A stretch of 64,000 bases of DNA from an uncultured bacterium (lineage in GTDB: Bacteria > Patescibacteriota > Saccharimonadia > Saccharimonadales > Saccharimonadaceae), in the NCBI GenBank assembly GCA_903899655.1, contig CAIUKF010000008.1:1-64000 (forward strand), written 5' to 3'. A program made the translations under genes and the position numbers. Positions 46,716 to 59,819 of this stretch are shown one piece after another. The number at the start of each line of letters is the position of its first letter. The first letter of the stretch is position 1. The notes under the pieces were generated by a model that was not told the DNA's origin, made no database searches, and worked only from the letters and a program-made list of their open reading frames with translations.

Positions 46716-49529
46716 ATGATAGGCTTTCTGGTTACAATCTTTGTCGTTATTATAGTCGGTACATCGGTCGCTTTTTTTGTCTATGCTCAGTACAAGAAGA
46801 TGTGGCGAGAGGCGAAGAATTATGAACGTGGACTTAAGATGGTGCCAATGTATATCCACATACCGCCATCAAGTGATGATTTAGAGACGGGTGGTCGTGA
46901 TGAGCGGGATATAACTGAAGAAGTGCTTTCGCAAGCACAAGTTATGTACAACATCATCTCGAGCACTGCAACCAAGGGTTTTAAAAGTCGAGTGTATGGT
47001 CAACGTCATATATCGTTTGAGATCGTTGCTAGGGATGGCTTAGTACATTATTACACTGTAGTTCCGACTGTGCTGGTTGATATTGTTAGGCAGGCAGTAT
47101 CAGCGGCTTATCCATCAGCCAGATTGGAAGAAGTCGAGGAACATAACATATTTAGCGAAGCTGGCAGGATAAGCGGAACTATTGGTGGAGAGTTTACGTT
47201 AAAAAAGAACTACGTCTATCCAATCGCGACCTATCAGGAGTCAAAGCGCGATGCCGCTAGGGCACTGCTAAATGCCTTGTCGACTGTTAATCGTGATGAT
47301 GGCATCGGTGTGCAACTATTGCTAAGGCCAGCTGGTAATAGTTGGACGAAAAATTCTATTTTTGCTGCCAATAAGATAAAAAAAGACAAGGGAGCCAAAA
47401 AATCAGCCATTGGTGGTATAAATATTATGCAGGCGCTTTGGAAGCCGATTGAAGCCAAAGAAATCAAACCAGAGGATAAGCAACTTTCATCACTTGAGCA
47501 GGGATTGGTTGATGCGATTGAAGAGAAAACTCGTCATCCGGGTTATGAAGTATTAATACGTGTCGTTGTATCATCTAATACGGCAGCAAGATCGCAGGCA
47601 TTACTGTCGAATATTATTGCCGCCTTTTCATTATTTGATTCGCCAACAAATAATGGCTTCAAGTTTAGCGTATCAAAAGATATCGAAGAGTTGGTAACGG
47701 CCTATATCTTTAGGTTCTTCCCTCAAGCTGTAAAACAGAGCATATTAAATAGCGTTGAGTTGGCAACGATATTCCACTTGCCAGACCAACATAGTATCCC
47801 GACCTCGCAGGTCCAGCGTCAAATGGCCAAGCAAGTTGATGGTCCAACCCAAGTTATGGAAGAGGGATTTTTGTTAGGCTACAACGAATTCCGTGGTACT
47901 AAAAAACAGATACGTTTAAGTACTAACGATCGTCGTCGACACACATATATGATTGGACAGACCGGTACTGGTAAGTCTGGTTTGCTGGAAAACCTAGCTT
48001 TTCAGGATATGATGGATGGTCGAGGTTTTGCCTTTATTGACCCACATGGTGACTCGGCTGAAAAATTGTTGGGCATGGTACCAAGGGAACGAGTCGAGGA
48101 TGTTATTTATTTTAGCCCAGGTGATATGGACAATCCGATTGGGCTTAACTTATTTGAGTTTGATACTCAAGACCAGCGCGATTTCTTGATTCAAGAGGCG
48201 ATTGCCATGTTGTACAGACTGTATGACCCAGGACACACCGGTATTATCGGGCCAAGGTACGAACATTGGTTCCGTAATGCGTCGCTAACTATTATGAGTG
48301 ATCCTAATGGGTCGACCTTTATTGATATCCCACAAGTCTTTAACGACCAAGCCTTTACTGATGAGAAACTAAAACATGTGACTGACCGTACGGTGCTTGA
48401 TTTTTGGAATAAAGAGATGGCACAAACCAGCGACGCTAATAAGTCAGAGGTTTTGGGTTGGTTTGTCAGTAAGTTTGGCGCCTTTTTGTCTAATGAGATG
48501 ATGCGTAACATCCTTGGTCAAACTAAAAGTGGATTTAGTCTGCGCGATATTATGGATAACAAAAAAATATTGTTGGTTAACCTATCAAAGGGCCGTACTG
48601 GTGAATTAAACTCGCAACTTTTGGGTATGATATTCGTCATGAAGTTTCAGGCAGCTGCCATGGGCCGAGCTAGCGTGCCTGAAGACCAGCGTGAAGACTT
48701 TGCGCTGTATGTCGATGAGTTTCAAAACTTTGCCACCGATAGTTTCCAGACGATTTTGTCTGAGGCTCGAAAATATCGCTTAAACCTAGTTCTGGCTAAC
48801 CAGTTCATGACGCAATTAACAGATAATATTCGTGAAGCAATTATTGGTAATATCGGAACCGTTATTAGTGGACGTATAGGTATAACTGATGCAGAGATAT
48901 TGCAAAAGAAGTTTGCACCGACGTTTGATGCTGAAGATTTAACTAAGTTACCAAACTTCCAAACGATATCATCGGTCATGATTAATGGTGTGCCATCAGC
49001 TGCGTTTAGTATGTCACTGGTGCCACCGATGGGGCAGTCAAATCCTCAACTGCGAGATGCGTTAAAGAAGCTGTCAGCAGCGAAGTATGGCCGGCCACGA
49101 GCTCAGGTTGAAAAAGAGATTTTTGCTCGTCTGGGTGCTGGTGATGCGGCTAAAAAGGCAAAGTTGGATGCTATCAAGCAGGCGCAACAAGAGCGAATGG
49201 ATAGAGCGTCAATGGCAGGACAACCTGTAGCTCCAGTAGCTAGTAGCAATGGCGGATCGTCGTTCTTGGATGACTGGTTAATAAAACGACAACAGATAGC
49301 TGCTAGTCAAGCGCCTTCAGCTGAACCTGTTGCAGTATCAGCGCTAGCGCCAGTACCTGCAGCACCAATACCAGCATCAGAATCAGCGCCTGCGCCTGTT
49401 CAGATGGTTGATTTTAGCCAAACGCCAACTGTTAATAATGGCACTTTTGTTCAGCCAATATCTCAAAGTGATGAGTTGCATATTCGCGAGAATGCAGCTG
49501 ATAGTGAAGTTTCAATCAAACTCCGCTAA
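46716..49529 (+). CDS. VirD4/TraG-like membrane ATPase
   Basis: About 937 aa. One N-terminal membrane helix, an N-terminal domain (~30-400) of unknown type, then a P-loop motor with Walker A GQTGTGKSGLLE (~residue 417), Walker B FALYVDEFQNF and a QFMTQL segment, as in type IV secretion coupling proteins/TraM-recognition ATPases. The C-terminal 100 residues are Ala/Pro-rich. The ATG at 46716 is preferred to TTG 46698. Probably moves DNA or protein across the envelope; no other T4SS genes are nearby. Confidence 0.85.
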   Translation: MIGFLVTIFVVIIVGTSVAFFVYAQYKKMWREAKNYERGLKMVPMYIHIPPSSDDLETGGRDERDITEEVLSQAQVMYNIISSTATKGFKSRVYGQRHISFEIVARDGLVHYYTVVPTVLVDIVRQAVSAAYPSARLEEVEEHNIFSEAGRISGTIGGEFTLKKNYVYPIATYQESKRDAARALLNALSTVNRDDGIGVQLLLRPAGNSWTKNSIFAANKIKKDKGAKKSAIGGINIMQALWKPIEAKEIKPEDKQLSSLEQGLVDAIEEKTRHPGYEVLIRVVVSSNTAARSQALLSNIIAAFSLFDSPTNNGFKFSVSKDIEELVTAYIFRFFPQAVKQSILNSVELATIFHLPDQHSIPTSQVQRQMAKQVDGPTQVMEEGFLLGYNEFRGTKKQIRLSTNDRRRHTYMIGQTGTGKSGLLENLAFQDMMDGRGFAFIDPHGDSAEKLLGMVPRERVEDVIYFSPGDMDNPIGLNLFEFDTQDQRDFLIQEAIAMLYRLYDPGHTGIIGPRYEHWFRNASLTIMSDPNGSTFIDIPQVFNDQAFTDEKLKHVTDRTVLDFWNKEMAQTSDANKSEVLGWFVSKFGAFLSNEMMRNILGQTKSGFSLRDIMDNKKILLVNLSKGRTGELNSQLLGMIFVMKFQAAAMGRASVPEDQREDFALYVDEFQNFATDSFQTILSEARKYRLNLVLANQFMTQLTDNIREAIIGNIGTVISGRIGITDAEILQKKFAPTFDAEDLTKLPNFQTISSVMINGVPSAAFSMSLVPPMGQSNPQLRDALKKLSAAKYGRPRAQVEKEIFARLGAGDAAKKAKLDAIKQAQQERMDRASMAGQPVAPVASSNGGSSFLDDWLIKRQQIAASQAPSAEPVAVSALAPVPAAPIPASESAPAPVQMVDFSQTPTVNNGTFVQPISQSDELHIRENAADSEVSIKLR

Positions 49530-50090
49530 TTATTGTGAATTTTTACCTTTAATTAGTAGTTTGAAATAATCGTATATATTTCCTAGTACCCAACCAATCA
49601 CAAAAGACCCTATTGTTTCAAAGCCTGACATTTTATAGCCGATTGTTTTTGAAATCGAGTATACAAATAATGTTAATACGAATGCAAAGATAGAGCCGAT
49701 TAATATTGCATTTGGTCTTGCAACTGTTGTTCCTAGGGCATCACTTATTGTTTCGACTATTCTAATGTGAATAAATTTACTAAATGCTCGCCCTGGTTGT
49801 TGTATCTCACTATGAACTCTCTCCATAGTTCGGTTATAGCTAATGTCGCGCTGTTTGTGATTTAATACACTACGTCTTAGTGCAGGTTGGTGCAATTTGC
49901 TAGTTTCGATTTCTCTTTCGCTCATCACTGTCTTTGTTGCAATGTCGATATTTTTTTTGATTTCGAGTTGTTTTCTCTCGGCTTGCGCTTCAATGTCTCT
50001 TGGCGATAGCTCTACGGTAGTTTTTATTTCGTCCGTTAGCTTATCTGTGTTGCTTTGTTGTTTTTGCGAGATATCTATATTGTTAGGCAT
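49530..50090 (-). CDS. Membrane protein with long cytoplasmic coiled-coil-like head
   Basis: 186 aa. Charged Gln/Glu/Lys-rich N-terminal ~100 residues, then two membrane helices (about 125-145 and 150-170) and a short basic tail. It lies 3 nt after the stop of the gene at 50094 and is likely co-transcribed with it. Unknown function. Confidence 0.65.
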   Translation of the reverse strand: MPNNIDISQKQQSNTDKLTDEIKTTVELSPRDIEAQAERKQLEIKKNIDIATKTVMSEREIETSKLHQPALRRSVLNHKQRDISYNRTMERVHSEIQQPGRAFSKFIHIRIVETISDALGTTVARPNAILIGSIFAFVLTLFVYSISKTIGYKMSGFETIGSFVIGWVLGNIYDYFKLLIKGKNSQ

Positions 50091-50093
50091 ATA

Positions 50094-50888
50094 CTAAATA
50101 GTTCCTGTTCGTGAGTCTTTACGTATTAGTCGAATTTCTTTTCGTAGCTGAAATGATCGGATATAGAAGTAAACAGCAACCAGTAATGTAATAGACGTGA
50201 ACGTCAACCCGATTGACGAGCTAGTGCTGGGAAGTTTTGATATTATTCTTTCAATTATTTTTTGATCAGGACAGTCAATTTTAATATCGATTGAATTACC
50301 AAAAGTGCTGGATAGTACACAATCGAACGATTGTTTATTGTTTGCGCCTTGTGCAGTTGCAGGCGTGGTATCGAATAACTCTGCAACAAAAGTTCTCGTT
50401 TGACTGGTATTTGGTGTCAAATTGACACTAGGCCATGACATCAAGCCGGTAGCTGTATCAACTGTGCCACCTCCGCTGTCAATAATTGTTGCGTAATCTA
50501 ATATGTCTGCGACAGATATCTCAAGGTTCGTCCTGTATGGTGAGCTGCTGTTATTTGTAGCTTTGGCGGTATAACTGATTTGATTGCTAGGGTGGGCAGT
50601 GACAGTAGCCGCATCTACGAAGCCTTGAGAAGCGTTGCTGGCGGTTAATGATCGATTAATACTGTTGTTGTCGGGTGTACTGTTGCTGTGACTTGTCTTT
50701 ATGGCTGATGAATTAGCTGATTCAGATGGCTGTAGTATGACTATTAGTTGGATTATCAAGGCAAGCACCAAGAAAAATAGGCCGAGACGTCGAATTCTTT
50801 CTTCTTTGTTTAATTCTTTAGAATATAGTCCAAGTTGCCCGACAAGGGCAGGGCTAAAGGGCAAATTAGATACTATCTTTCTAAACAT
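50094..50888 (-). CDS. DUF11-type membrane-anchored surface protein
   Basis: 264 aa. A membrane helix near residue 35-50, an extracytoplasmic Ser/Thr/Asn-rich region with a DUF11-like Ig repeat (ISYTAKATNNSSSPYRTNL … LMSWPSVNLTPNTSQTRTF), and a second membrane helix at ~225-245 with a basic cytoplasmic tail. Two cysteines (FDCVLS, IDCPDQ) may pair. Possibly displayed on the cell surface. Confidence 0.7.
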   Translation of the reverse strand: MFRKIVSNLPFSPALVGQLGLYSKELNKEERIRRLGLFFLVLALIIQLIVILQPSESANSSAIKTSHSNSTPDNNSINRSLTASNASQGFVDAATVTAHPSNQISYTAKATNNSSSPYRTNLEISVADILDYATIIDSGGGTVDTATGLMSWPSVNLTPNTSQTRTFVAELFDTTPATAQGANNKQSFDCVLSSTFGNSIDIKIDCPDQKIIERIISKLPSTSSSIGLTFTSITLLVAVYFYIRSFQLRKEIRLIRKDSRTGTI

Positions 50889-50991
50889 AATTTTTTGTAT
50901 TAATTTTTCAATTTACCTCTTATGAAACACTTTAGCATAAGAAATATGTTCAAGGCAATAGATGAGGTGTTATATATAAATTAGGTATTGC

Positions 50992-51020
50992 TTGAGTGAA
51001 CACAATTTATCCGTTATAAT
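50992..51020 (+). promoter_or_regulatory. gyrB promoter
   Basis: TTGAGT (50992-50997), 17-bp spacer, TATAAT (51015-51020), followed by a ~44-nt leader. The gap 50889-50991 holds nothing else recognised. Confidence 0.75.
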
Positions 51021-51055
51021 GGTAATATTGTAAATAGCAGAGTAGTCTGGAATAG

Positions 51056-53050
<1,995 letters not shown>

Positions 53051-53052
53051 TT

Positions 53053-55575
53053 ATGGATGATGAAATTATTACATCAGTAGAAGGTGAAGTTGTAGAAAAC
53101 GCAACACACTCACGTGTTGTTGAAAAGTTAACAGTTGAAGATGTAATGGAAGATAACTTCTTACGTTACTCGATGAGCGTCATTATTGATCGTGCTTTGC
53201 CTGACGTTCGTGACGGTCTAAAGCCAGTTCACCGTCGTATTCTGTTTTCAATGGGTGAACAAGGTATGCGACCAGGCGGTAGGTTTACAAAATCAGCTCG
53301 TATCGTTGGTGACGTTATGGGTAAATATCATCCACATGGTGATAGTGCTATCTATGACTCAATGGTTCGTTTAGCCCAAGATTGGACAATGCGTTATACG
53401 CTAGTCAACGGCCAAGGTAACTTTGGTTCGATGGATGGCGACCCAGCGGCTGCTTCTAGGTATACCGAGGCCCGTTTGGACAAAGCTGGTAATGAGCTAC
53501 TAGTTGATTTGGATAAAGAAACTGTCGACTTCCGTGATAACTATGATGGGTCTGAACGCGAACCTGTTGTCTTACCAGCAAAACTACCAAACTTACTGTT
53601 AAATGGTCAAATTGGTATTGCGGTTGGTATGGCGACAAGTATTCCGCCACACAATCTAAGTGAACTAGTTGATGCGATTATTCATATGATTGATAATCCC
53701 GAGACTACAACTTTGGATGACTTACTAAAGCACGTTAAAGGTCCTGATTTTCCAACTGGTGCCGTAGTCTATGGTGGTGCGCCAATGCGTCAGGCTTATC
53801 AAACTGGACGTGGTAGTGTCGTTATTCGTGCGGTTGCTAATATCGAAGAGACCAAAAAAGGTCGCAGCCAAATTATCGTGACTGAAATGCCGTTTGCTGT
53901 AAATAAAGCAACATTGATTGAAAAGATTGCTGAACTAGTTAAGGATAAGAAGATTACAGCGATTAGTGACTTACGTGACGAAAGTGCGCGCGGAACAGTC
54001 CGGGTTGTGATTGAACTGAAAAAGGATGCATATCCTAAAAAAGTCTTGAATCAATTGTTTAAGATGACATCTTTGCAGACCAGTTTCCACTTTAATATGT
54101 TGGCCCTGATTGATGGTATTCAACCACGTATTTTAGGACTACAAGAAATTTTGAGTGAGTTTATCAAACACCGTCAACACGTTGTTCGACGTCGAACCGA
54201 GTTTGAACTGCGCAAAGCCAAAGAGCGTGCTCATATTTTGGAGGGTTTCAAGATTGCTTTGGATCACATCGATGAAGTGATTAAGACAATTCGTGCCAGC
54301 CGTACCAGCGAAGATGCCGAGGCTGCCTTAATCGAGAAATTCAGTTTGTCGTCAATTCAAGCCAAAGCAATCTTGGCAATGCAGTTGCGCCGACTAACTG
54401 GGCTAGAGCGCGAAGCGATTGAGAATGAATTGAAGGAACTATTAGCCCTAATTACTAAACTTGAGGCAATTTTGGGTGACGAAAAAGAAATCTTGCGCAT
54501 CATCAAAGAAGAATTGATCGAGATGAAAGAGAAATACGGTGATTATAGGCGCAGCAAGATGATTAATCATGAACTTGGTAAGTTTAGCGATGAGGAATTA
54601 ATCCCTGAAGAAGACAGCGTTATCTTGTTAACCAGCGAAAACTACATTAAACGTACATTGTTGAGTGAATATCACCGCCAAAATCGAGGTGGCAAAGGTA
54701 AGCGTGGTATGACAACCAAAGAAGAGGATATTATTAATCAATTAGTGCCAGCCAGCACACATGATTATTTATTGTTCTTTACTAACCGTGGCCGCATTTT
54801 CCGCTTGAAGGCTTATGAAGTGCCAGCTGCTGGACTAGCAGCCAAGGGCGTCGCTGCAGTTAACTTGTTGCAACTGCAACCAGAAGAAAAAATTACGTCT
54901 ATTATTCGTCACGAAAAAGACGCCAAAAGCGATGGATATTTGTTTATGGCAACCATCAAAGGTACTGTCAAAAAGACGCCGTTTGAAGAATATGCCAATA
55001 TTCGCACTAATGGTTTAATTGCGATTAAGCTGGATGATGGCGATGAATTGCGTTGGATACAAAAAACGACAGGTGTAAATGATGTAATCATATCAACATC
55101 TGCTGGACAAGCGATTCGATTTAACGAAAAAGATGCTCGTCCAATGGGACGTTCAGCCCGTGGTGTTCGTGGTGTTAGATTGCGTCCAAATGACCAAGTC
55201 GTTGGTATGGATGTCGTTGACGATGACAACCGCAAATTGTTGGTTATTAGTGAAAATGGTTACGGCAAGGCAACTAAAGTTTCGAACTTCCCATCACACA
55301 AACGTGGCGGCGTAGGTATCAAGGCTGCAGTTGTAACTGCCAAGACTGGTCCGATTATTGCTGTTCATACACTGGAATTGGATATTACCGAAGTCTTGTT
55401 GATTTCGACTGGTGGTCAAGCTATTCGGGTCAGCATCAAGGATATTCCAACTTTGGGCCGCACAACTCAGGGTGTACGCATTATGCGTATGCGTGAAGGT
55501 GACAAAGTTGCATCCCTAGGACTAATGCCAGAACACAGTGACGATAGTACCGAAGAGAAAGAAGAAGAGGCTTAG
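53053..55575 (+). CDS. gyrA: DNA gyrase subunit A
   Basis: 840 aa. Catalytic Tyr in [10 protein letters not shown]; the quinolone region [11 protein letters not shown] has the wild-type Ser and Asp. The GyrA-box reads QNRGGKG instead of QRRGGKG, and the C-terminal beta-pinwheel that wraps DNA is complete. The acidic tail ends EEKEEEA. Introduces negative supercoils with GyrB. Confidence 0.94.
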   Translation: MDDEIITSVEGEVVENATHSRVVEKLTVEDVMEDNFLRYSMSVIIDRALPDVRDGLKPVHRRILFSMGEQGMRPGGRFTKSARIVGDVMGKYHPHGDSAIYDSMVRLAQDWTMRYTLVNGQGNFGSMDGDPAAASRYTEARLDKAGNELLVDLDKETVDFRDNYDGSEREPVVLPAKLPNLLLNGQIGIAVGMATSIPPHNLSELVDAIIHMIDNPETTTLDDLLKHVKGPDFPTGAVVYGGAPMRQAYQTGRGSVVIRAVANIEETKKGRSQIIVTEMPFAVNKATLIEKIAELVKDKKITAISDLRDESARGTVRVVIELKKDAYPKKVLNQLFKMTSLQTSFHFNMLALIDGIQPRILGLQEILSEFIKHRQHVVRRRTEFELRKAKERAHILEGFKIALDHIDEVIKTIRASRTSEDAEAALIEKFSLSSIQAKAILAMQLRRLTGLEREAIENELKELLALITKLEAILGDEKEILRIIKEELIEMKEKYGDYRRSKMINHELGKFSDEELIPEEDSVILLTSENYIKRTLLSEYHRQNRGGKGKRGMTTKEEDIINQLVPASTHDYLLFFTNRGRIFRLKAYEVPAAGLAAKGVAAVNLLQLQPEEKITSIIRHEKDAKSDGYLFMATIKGTVKKTPFEEYANIRTNGLIAIKLDDGDELRWIQKTTGVNDVIISTSAGQAIRFNEKDARPMGRSARGVRGVRLRPNDQVVGMDVVDDDNRKLLVISENGYGKATKVSNFPSHKRGGVGIKAAVVTAKTGPIIAVHTLELDITEVLLISTGGQAIRVSIKDIPTLGRTTQGVRIMRMREGDKVASLGLMPEHSDDSTEEKEEEA

Positions 55576-55577
55576 CG

Positions 55578-56015
55578 GTGGGCGCTGAACTGATTTCGCC
55601 ATATCTAGTTACAATAGTTATCGCGTGGTTCGGCGCTCATGTCATTAAATATATCGTTGGTCACGTAAAAGGCGATCGATATGGATTTAGGACTCATTTG
55701 TTTACCTCTGGCGGTATGCCAAGCTCACACAGTACGACTGTTATGGCACTGGCGACTTTTATTGGGCTAAAAGATGGCATCAATTCAAGCATCTTTAGTA
55801 TCGCCGCGTTGTTTGCATTAATAGTCATGTATGACGCCATGAAGGTCCGTCGATCGTCGGGTGAGCAAGGAATTGCGATTCAACAGCTAATTAAAGAGCA
55901 AAAAAGCAAGATTAAATTACCACGCGCCGCCCAAGGCCACACCCCTGTTGAGGTGGCAATTGGAGCCGTATTAGGAGCCGTAATCGGGGCAGTTGTCTTT
56001 TTATCAACAATTTAA
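55578..56015 (+). CDS. DUF212 (YuiD-like, PAP2-related) membrane protein
   Basis: 145 aa, GTG start 2 nt after gyrA. GGMPSSHSTTVMALAT resembles the phosphatase SxxxH motif. About three or four membrane helices. Related to acid-phosphatase/haloperoxidase-like DUF212; enzymatic role untested. Confidence 0.88.
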   Translation: MGAELISPYLVTIVIAWFGAHVIKYIVGHVKGDRYGFRTHLFTSGGMPSSHSTTVMALATFIGLKDGINSSIFSIAALFALIVMYDAMKVRRSSGEQGIAIQQLIKEQKSKIKLPRAAQGHTPVEVAIGAVLGAVIGAVVFLSTI

Positions 56016-56028
56016 ATTGTAATTACCC

Positions 56029-56058
56029 TTGACTACTGTGCAGATAGTAGGGTATGAT
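56029..56058 (+). promoter_or_regulatory. 16S rRNA promoter
   Basis: TTGACT (56029-56034), 18-bp spacer, TATGAT (56053-56058). The ~135-nt leader contains the 5' half of the 16S processing stem (56132-56153). Confidence 0.65.
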
Positions 56059-56200
56059 TGATAACATTCTGGTCGCACAAGTGTGTGCGCAACAACGTGG
56101 AGTTGTAACAGATGAAAAGAACTTTGACAATTTAGTTGTGCAAATCATCGTCAGTTTATTATGAGTTATGTACTATTTATCGATTTATCGATAAATAGTT

Positions 56201-57679
<1,479 letters not shown>

Positions 57680-57856
57680 AGGGAGAGTTATGCCAGTAGT
57701 TCGCGAAAGCAACTGCTGAAGCTAGGTCGGTCTTGTTGTTGTGTTGAGCTTACATAATAACGCAGTTCTTGATTTATCAAGGACAAGACTAAGTTCGAAA
57801 AAAATCTCGACGTAGACTTGACGATGATTGCACAACTAAGTTGTTAATAAACAGAG

Positions 57857-57885
57857 TACCTCTGGCGAAAGCTAGGGGTATTTTT
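57857..57885 (+). terminator. Terminator of the 16S unit
   Basis: Ten-base-pair stem TACCTCTGGC/GCTAGGGGTA with a GAAA tetraloop and TTTTT. Confidence 0.88.
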
Positions 57886-57928
57886 GTTTGTTCACAAATG
57901 CTTAATATAAAAAACTACGATGTCAGTA

Positions 57929-57957
57929 TTGCGATACAAGACGTTTTACGGTAGAAT
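57929..57957 (+). promoter_or_regulatory. tRNA-Ala/Ile promoter
   Basis: TTGCGA (57929-57934), 17-bp spacer, TAGAAT (57952-57957), downstream of the 16S terminator. Confidence 0.7.
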
Positions 57958-57977
57958 AGTTTAAGTTCGTGGCATAT

Positions 57978-58054
57978 GGGGATATAGCTCAGTTGGCTAG
58001 AGCACCTGCTTTGCAAGCAGGGGGTCCAGGGTTCGAGTCCCTGTATCTCCACCA
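57978..58054 (+). tRNA. tRNA-Ala(TGC)
   Basis: 77 nt with CCA. Anticodon loop TTTGCAA, acceptor GGGGATA/TATCTCC (one G·U-type pair). Confidence 0.95.
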
Positions 58055-58125
58055 TATATGAATAGTAATAGGCGAAAGTCTAAACTGTTCCACCACGAAT
58101 TGATTCGGCACATCTCCGAACGTAT

Positions 58126-58202
58126 GGGCGGCTAGCTCAGCTGGTTAGAGCGCGTCACTGATAATGACGAGGTCGGAGGTTCAAGTCCCTCGTCGCCCAC
58201 CA
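58126..58202 (+). tRNA. tRNA-Ile(GAT)
   Basis: 77 nt with CCA. Anticodon GAT in loop CTGATAA, acceptor GGGCGGC/GTCGCCC. Its 3' half is copied in the downstream inverted repeats. Confidence 0.95.
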
Positions 58203-58272
58203 AATAAAAATCCCATCCTTGCGATGGGTTTTTTATTTGGTGAACGTTCGGGACCTGAAACTCCGACCTCGG
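58168..58272. repeat. Giant hairpin 1, one arm is the tRNA-Ile 3' half
   Basis: 58168-58220 (tRNA 3' half plus trailer AAATAAAAATCCCATC) pairs with the degenerate inverted copy 58223-58272. About 80% of ~50 positions match, including CACCAAATAAAAA and CGAGGTCGGAG. The inner ATCCCATC/GATGGGTTTTTT acts as the tRNA terminator. Confidence 0.85.
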
Positions 58273-58383
58273 AGGGAGGAGGTGAGCAGTGCAAGTCTGC
58301 ACTGCGCAAGGCCGGAAGCCGGATGACGAACGTCACCGACTGAGGCGGGGTAGCGGAAATTTGCAAAGCAAATTATCCGTGAC
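58273..58383. other. Hairpin cluster between the two giant hairpins
   Basis: Short stems in succession: GCAGTGCA/TGCACTGC, GGCCGG/CCGG-type, TGACG/CGTCA and CGGAAATTTGC/GCAAATTATCCG. No ORF or RNA family recognised. Confidence 0.5.
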
Positions 58384-58475
58384 CAAGTCCCTCGTCGCCC
58401 ACCAAAGAAAAACACCCTCATTCGAGGGTGTTTTTCTTTGGTGAATATCCTGGACTTGAAACTCCGACCTCGCGA
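58384..58475. repeat. Giant hairpin 2, second tRNA-Ile-derived copy
   Basis: The left arm begins with the tRNA 3' end (CAAGTCCCTCGTCGCCCACC, 58384-58403), a direct repeat of 58181-58200, then AAAGAAAAACACCCTC. The right arm (58422-58475) is its inverted complement and continues into the tRNA T-arm-like GAAACTCCGACCTCG. The 24-bp direct repeat including CCA resembles an att site. Confidence 0.8.
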
Positions 58476-58492
58476 GGTCAGAGGTAAGCAAG

Positions 58493-59178
58493 GGGACGGT
58501 TCCCCTATGGCTAAAATATTATTGCTTATATAATACTTATGTTAAACTTAATGTATCGATAATTAACATATTACGAGGTAATGAAATGCCACGATTAGCC
58601 AGACAAAAAAGCCCTACAGGAATTTATCACGTTATGGTTCGTGGCATAAATAGGGATTATATATTCAGCACAGAAGAAGAAAAGAAGAATTATCTAAAGA
58701 TATTAGGTGATATAAAAGCTGATTCAAATTTTGAATTATATGCTTATATGATAATGGGTAATCATGTTCATTTATTAATCAAAGAGCAATCGGATGATAT
58801 TGGTAATATAATGAAACGAATTGGTGTTAGATATGCTGCATGGTACAACAAACTTCACAATAGAGTTGGTCATTTATTCCAAGATAGGTATAAAAGTGAA
58901 GCTATACTTGATGAAAAACAATTTTTAGCGACACTAAGATATATATTACAGAATCCAGTTAAGGCAAAACTATGTAAGACTCCAGACGGTTATAAATGGG
59001 GTAGTTGGAATGACTATATCTTTAGAAGTGGACTAACAGATATTGATCTTGCTTGTCAGATGTTATCAATTGATACAAATAGGCAAATTGATCAATTCAA
59101 AAAGTTTGTCAGTATCGAGACAGATGAAGAGTGTTTGGATTTTGATTAGTTATAGATTTAAGGAACCGTCCCCAAAAG
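58493..59178 (+). mobile_element. RAYT-type transposase unit with REP-like ends
   Basis: The transposase gene is flanked by inverted GGGGACGGTTCC (58494-58505) and GGAACCGTCCCC (59161-59172), each beside a short palindrome (GGGGA…TCCCC; CCCC…GGGG). This matches REP-associated or IS200-like elements. No target duplication identified. Confidence 0.75.
58586..59149 (+). CDS. REP-associated tyrosine transposase (Y1/IS200-like)
   Basis: 187 aa. HUH single-strand endonuclease: MGNHVHLLIK gives the HxH metal site, and YAAWYNKLHNRVGHLFQDRYK with the downstream alpha-helical part fits the RAYT family. Length is intact. It probably nicks REP hairpin ends via a Tyr. GAGGTAA ribosome-binding site. Confidence 0.9.
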   Translation: MPRLARQKSPTGIYHVMVRGINRDYIFSTEEEKKNYLKILGDIKADSNFELYAYMIMGNHVHLLIKEQSDDIGNIMKRIGVRYAAWYNKLHNRVGHLFQDRYKSEAILDEKQFLATLRYILQNPVKAKLCKTPDGYKWGSWNDYIFRSGLTDIDLACQMLSIDTNRQIDQFKKFVSIETDEECLDFD

Positions 59179-59205
59179 GGGGTTGAAATTTGTTACAATA
59201 GAAAA

Positions 59206-59589
59206 ATGAATAAAAAAGTACTAAGTCTTGATTTTGATGGGGTTTGTAATTTGTATACCAGCGGTTGGCAAGGGGCTGATGTTATATCTGATGATGCGGT
59301 GCCAGGGTTGTTTGAGTTTTTAGAAAAGGCGACGGCGCAATTTGACGTTCAAATCTATTCATCGCGGACTAATATCGATGGTGGTAAAGAGGCGATGGAG
59401 AACTGGTTTGTTCAGCAGCGCAAAAAATGGCTGGATGCCGGCGGACAGGGACGTGAAAATTTGGATATTTCGTTTCCAACCAAAAAACCAGCTGCTTTCA
59501 TCGGTTTGGACGATCGTGTGCTGACATTTGATGGTACTTTTCCTGATATTGAAACGATGGTGAATTTTCGCCCTTGGAATAAGAAGTAG
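59206..59589 (+). CDS. HAD-like phosphatase/kinase-type protein
   Basis: 127 aa. VLSLDFDGVCNLY carries the DxD motif I of HAD hydrolases, with YSSRTN as motif II and FIGLDDRVLTFDG as the later Asp pair. Nearest plausible family is small phage or bacterial 5'-phosphatase-like HADs; the substrate is unknown. TGT-TACAAT is 6 nt before the ATG. Its final ~85 bp recur downstream at 60421 and 62302. Confidence 0.75.
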   Translation: MNKKVLSLDFDGVCNLYTSGWQGADVISDDAVPGLFEFLEKATAQFDVQIYSSRTNIDGGKEAMENWFVQQRKKWLDAGGQGRENLDISFPTKKPAAFIGLDDRVLTFDGTFPDIETMVNFRPWNKK

Positions 59590-59642
59590 TTGGCAAGTAA
59601 TCTGCACTAAGTTTTTTCCAAATAATTTGGTATAATATAGAT

Positions 59643-59819
59643 ATGAGTTTAACTATAAAAAATAGAAAAAAAGCGGTTAAACAAGCTGTTGCTAATGAAA
59701 AGCTTGAAGGTTTGAAGGTATCTGTTGAAGCCCGTAAGATTGCTGATAATTATATTACTGGCAAGGTTTCGGCAAAATCAGCTGCTGCAAAGATTCGAGC
59801 CCGTTACGGAAATTTGTAA
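59643..59819 (+). CDS. VbhA-like antitoxin of Fic
   Basis: 58 aa. AVANEKLEGLKVSVEARKI resembles VbhA-family inhibitory helices; the (S/T)xxxE(G/N) motif appears as NEKLEG, with Asn for Ser. The ending IRARYGNL is typical. TGG-TATAAT lies 6 nt before the ATG, and its stop overlaps the Fic start (TAATG), so the pair is co-translated. Confidence 0.85.
   Translation: MSLTIKNRKKAVKQAVANEKLEGLKVSVEARKIADNYITGKVSAKSAAAKIRARYGNL

Noticed and set aside
58181-58421. Overlapping minus ORFs in the hairpin region
   Set aside because: They are shadows of tRNA-derived inverted repeats with no start signals.
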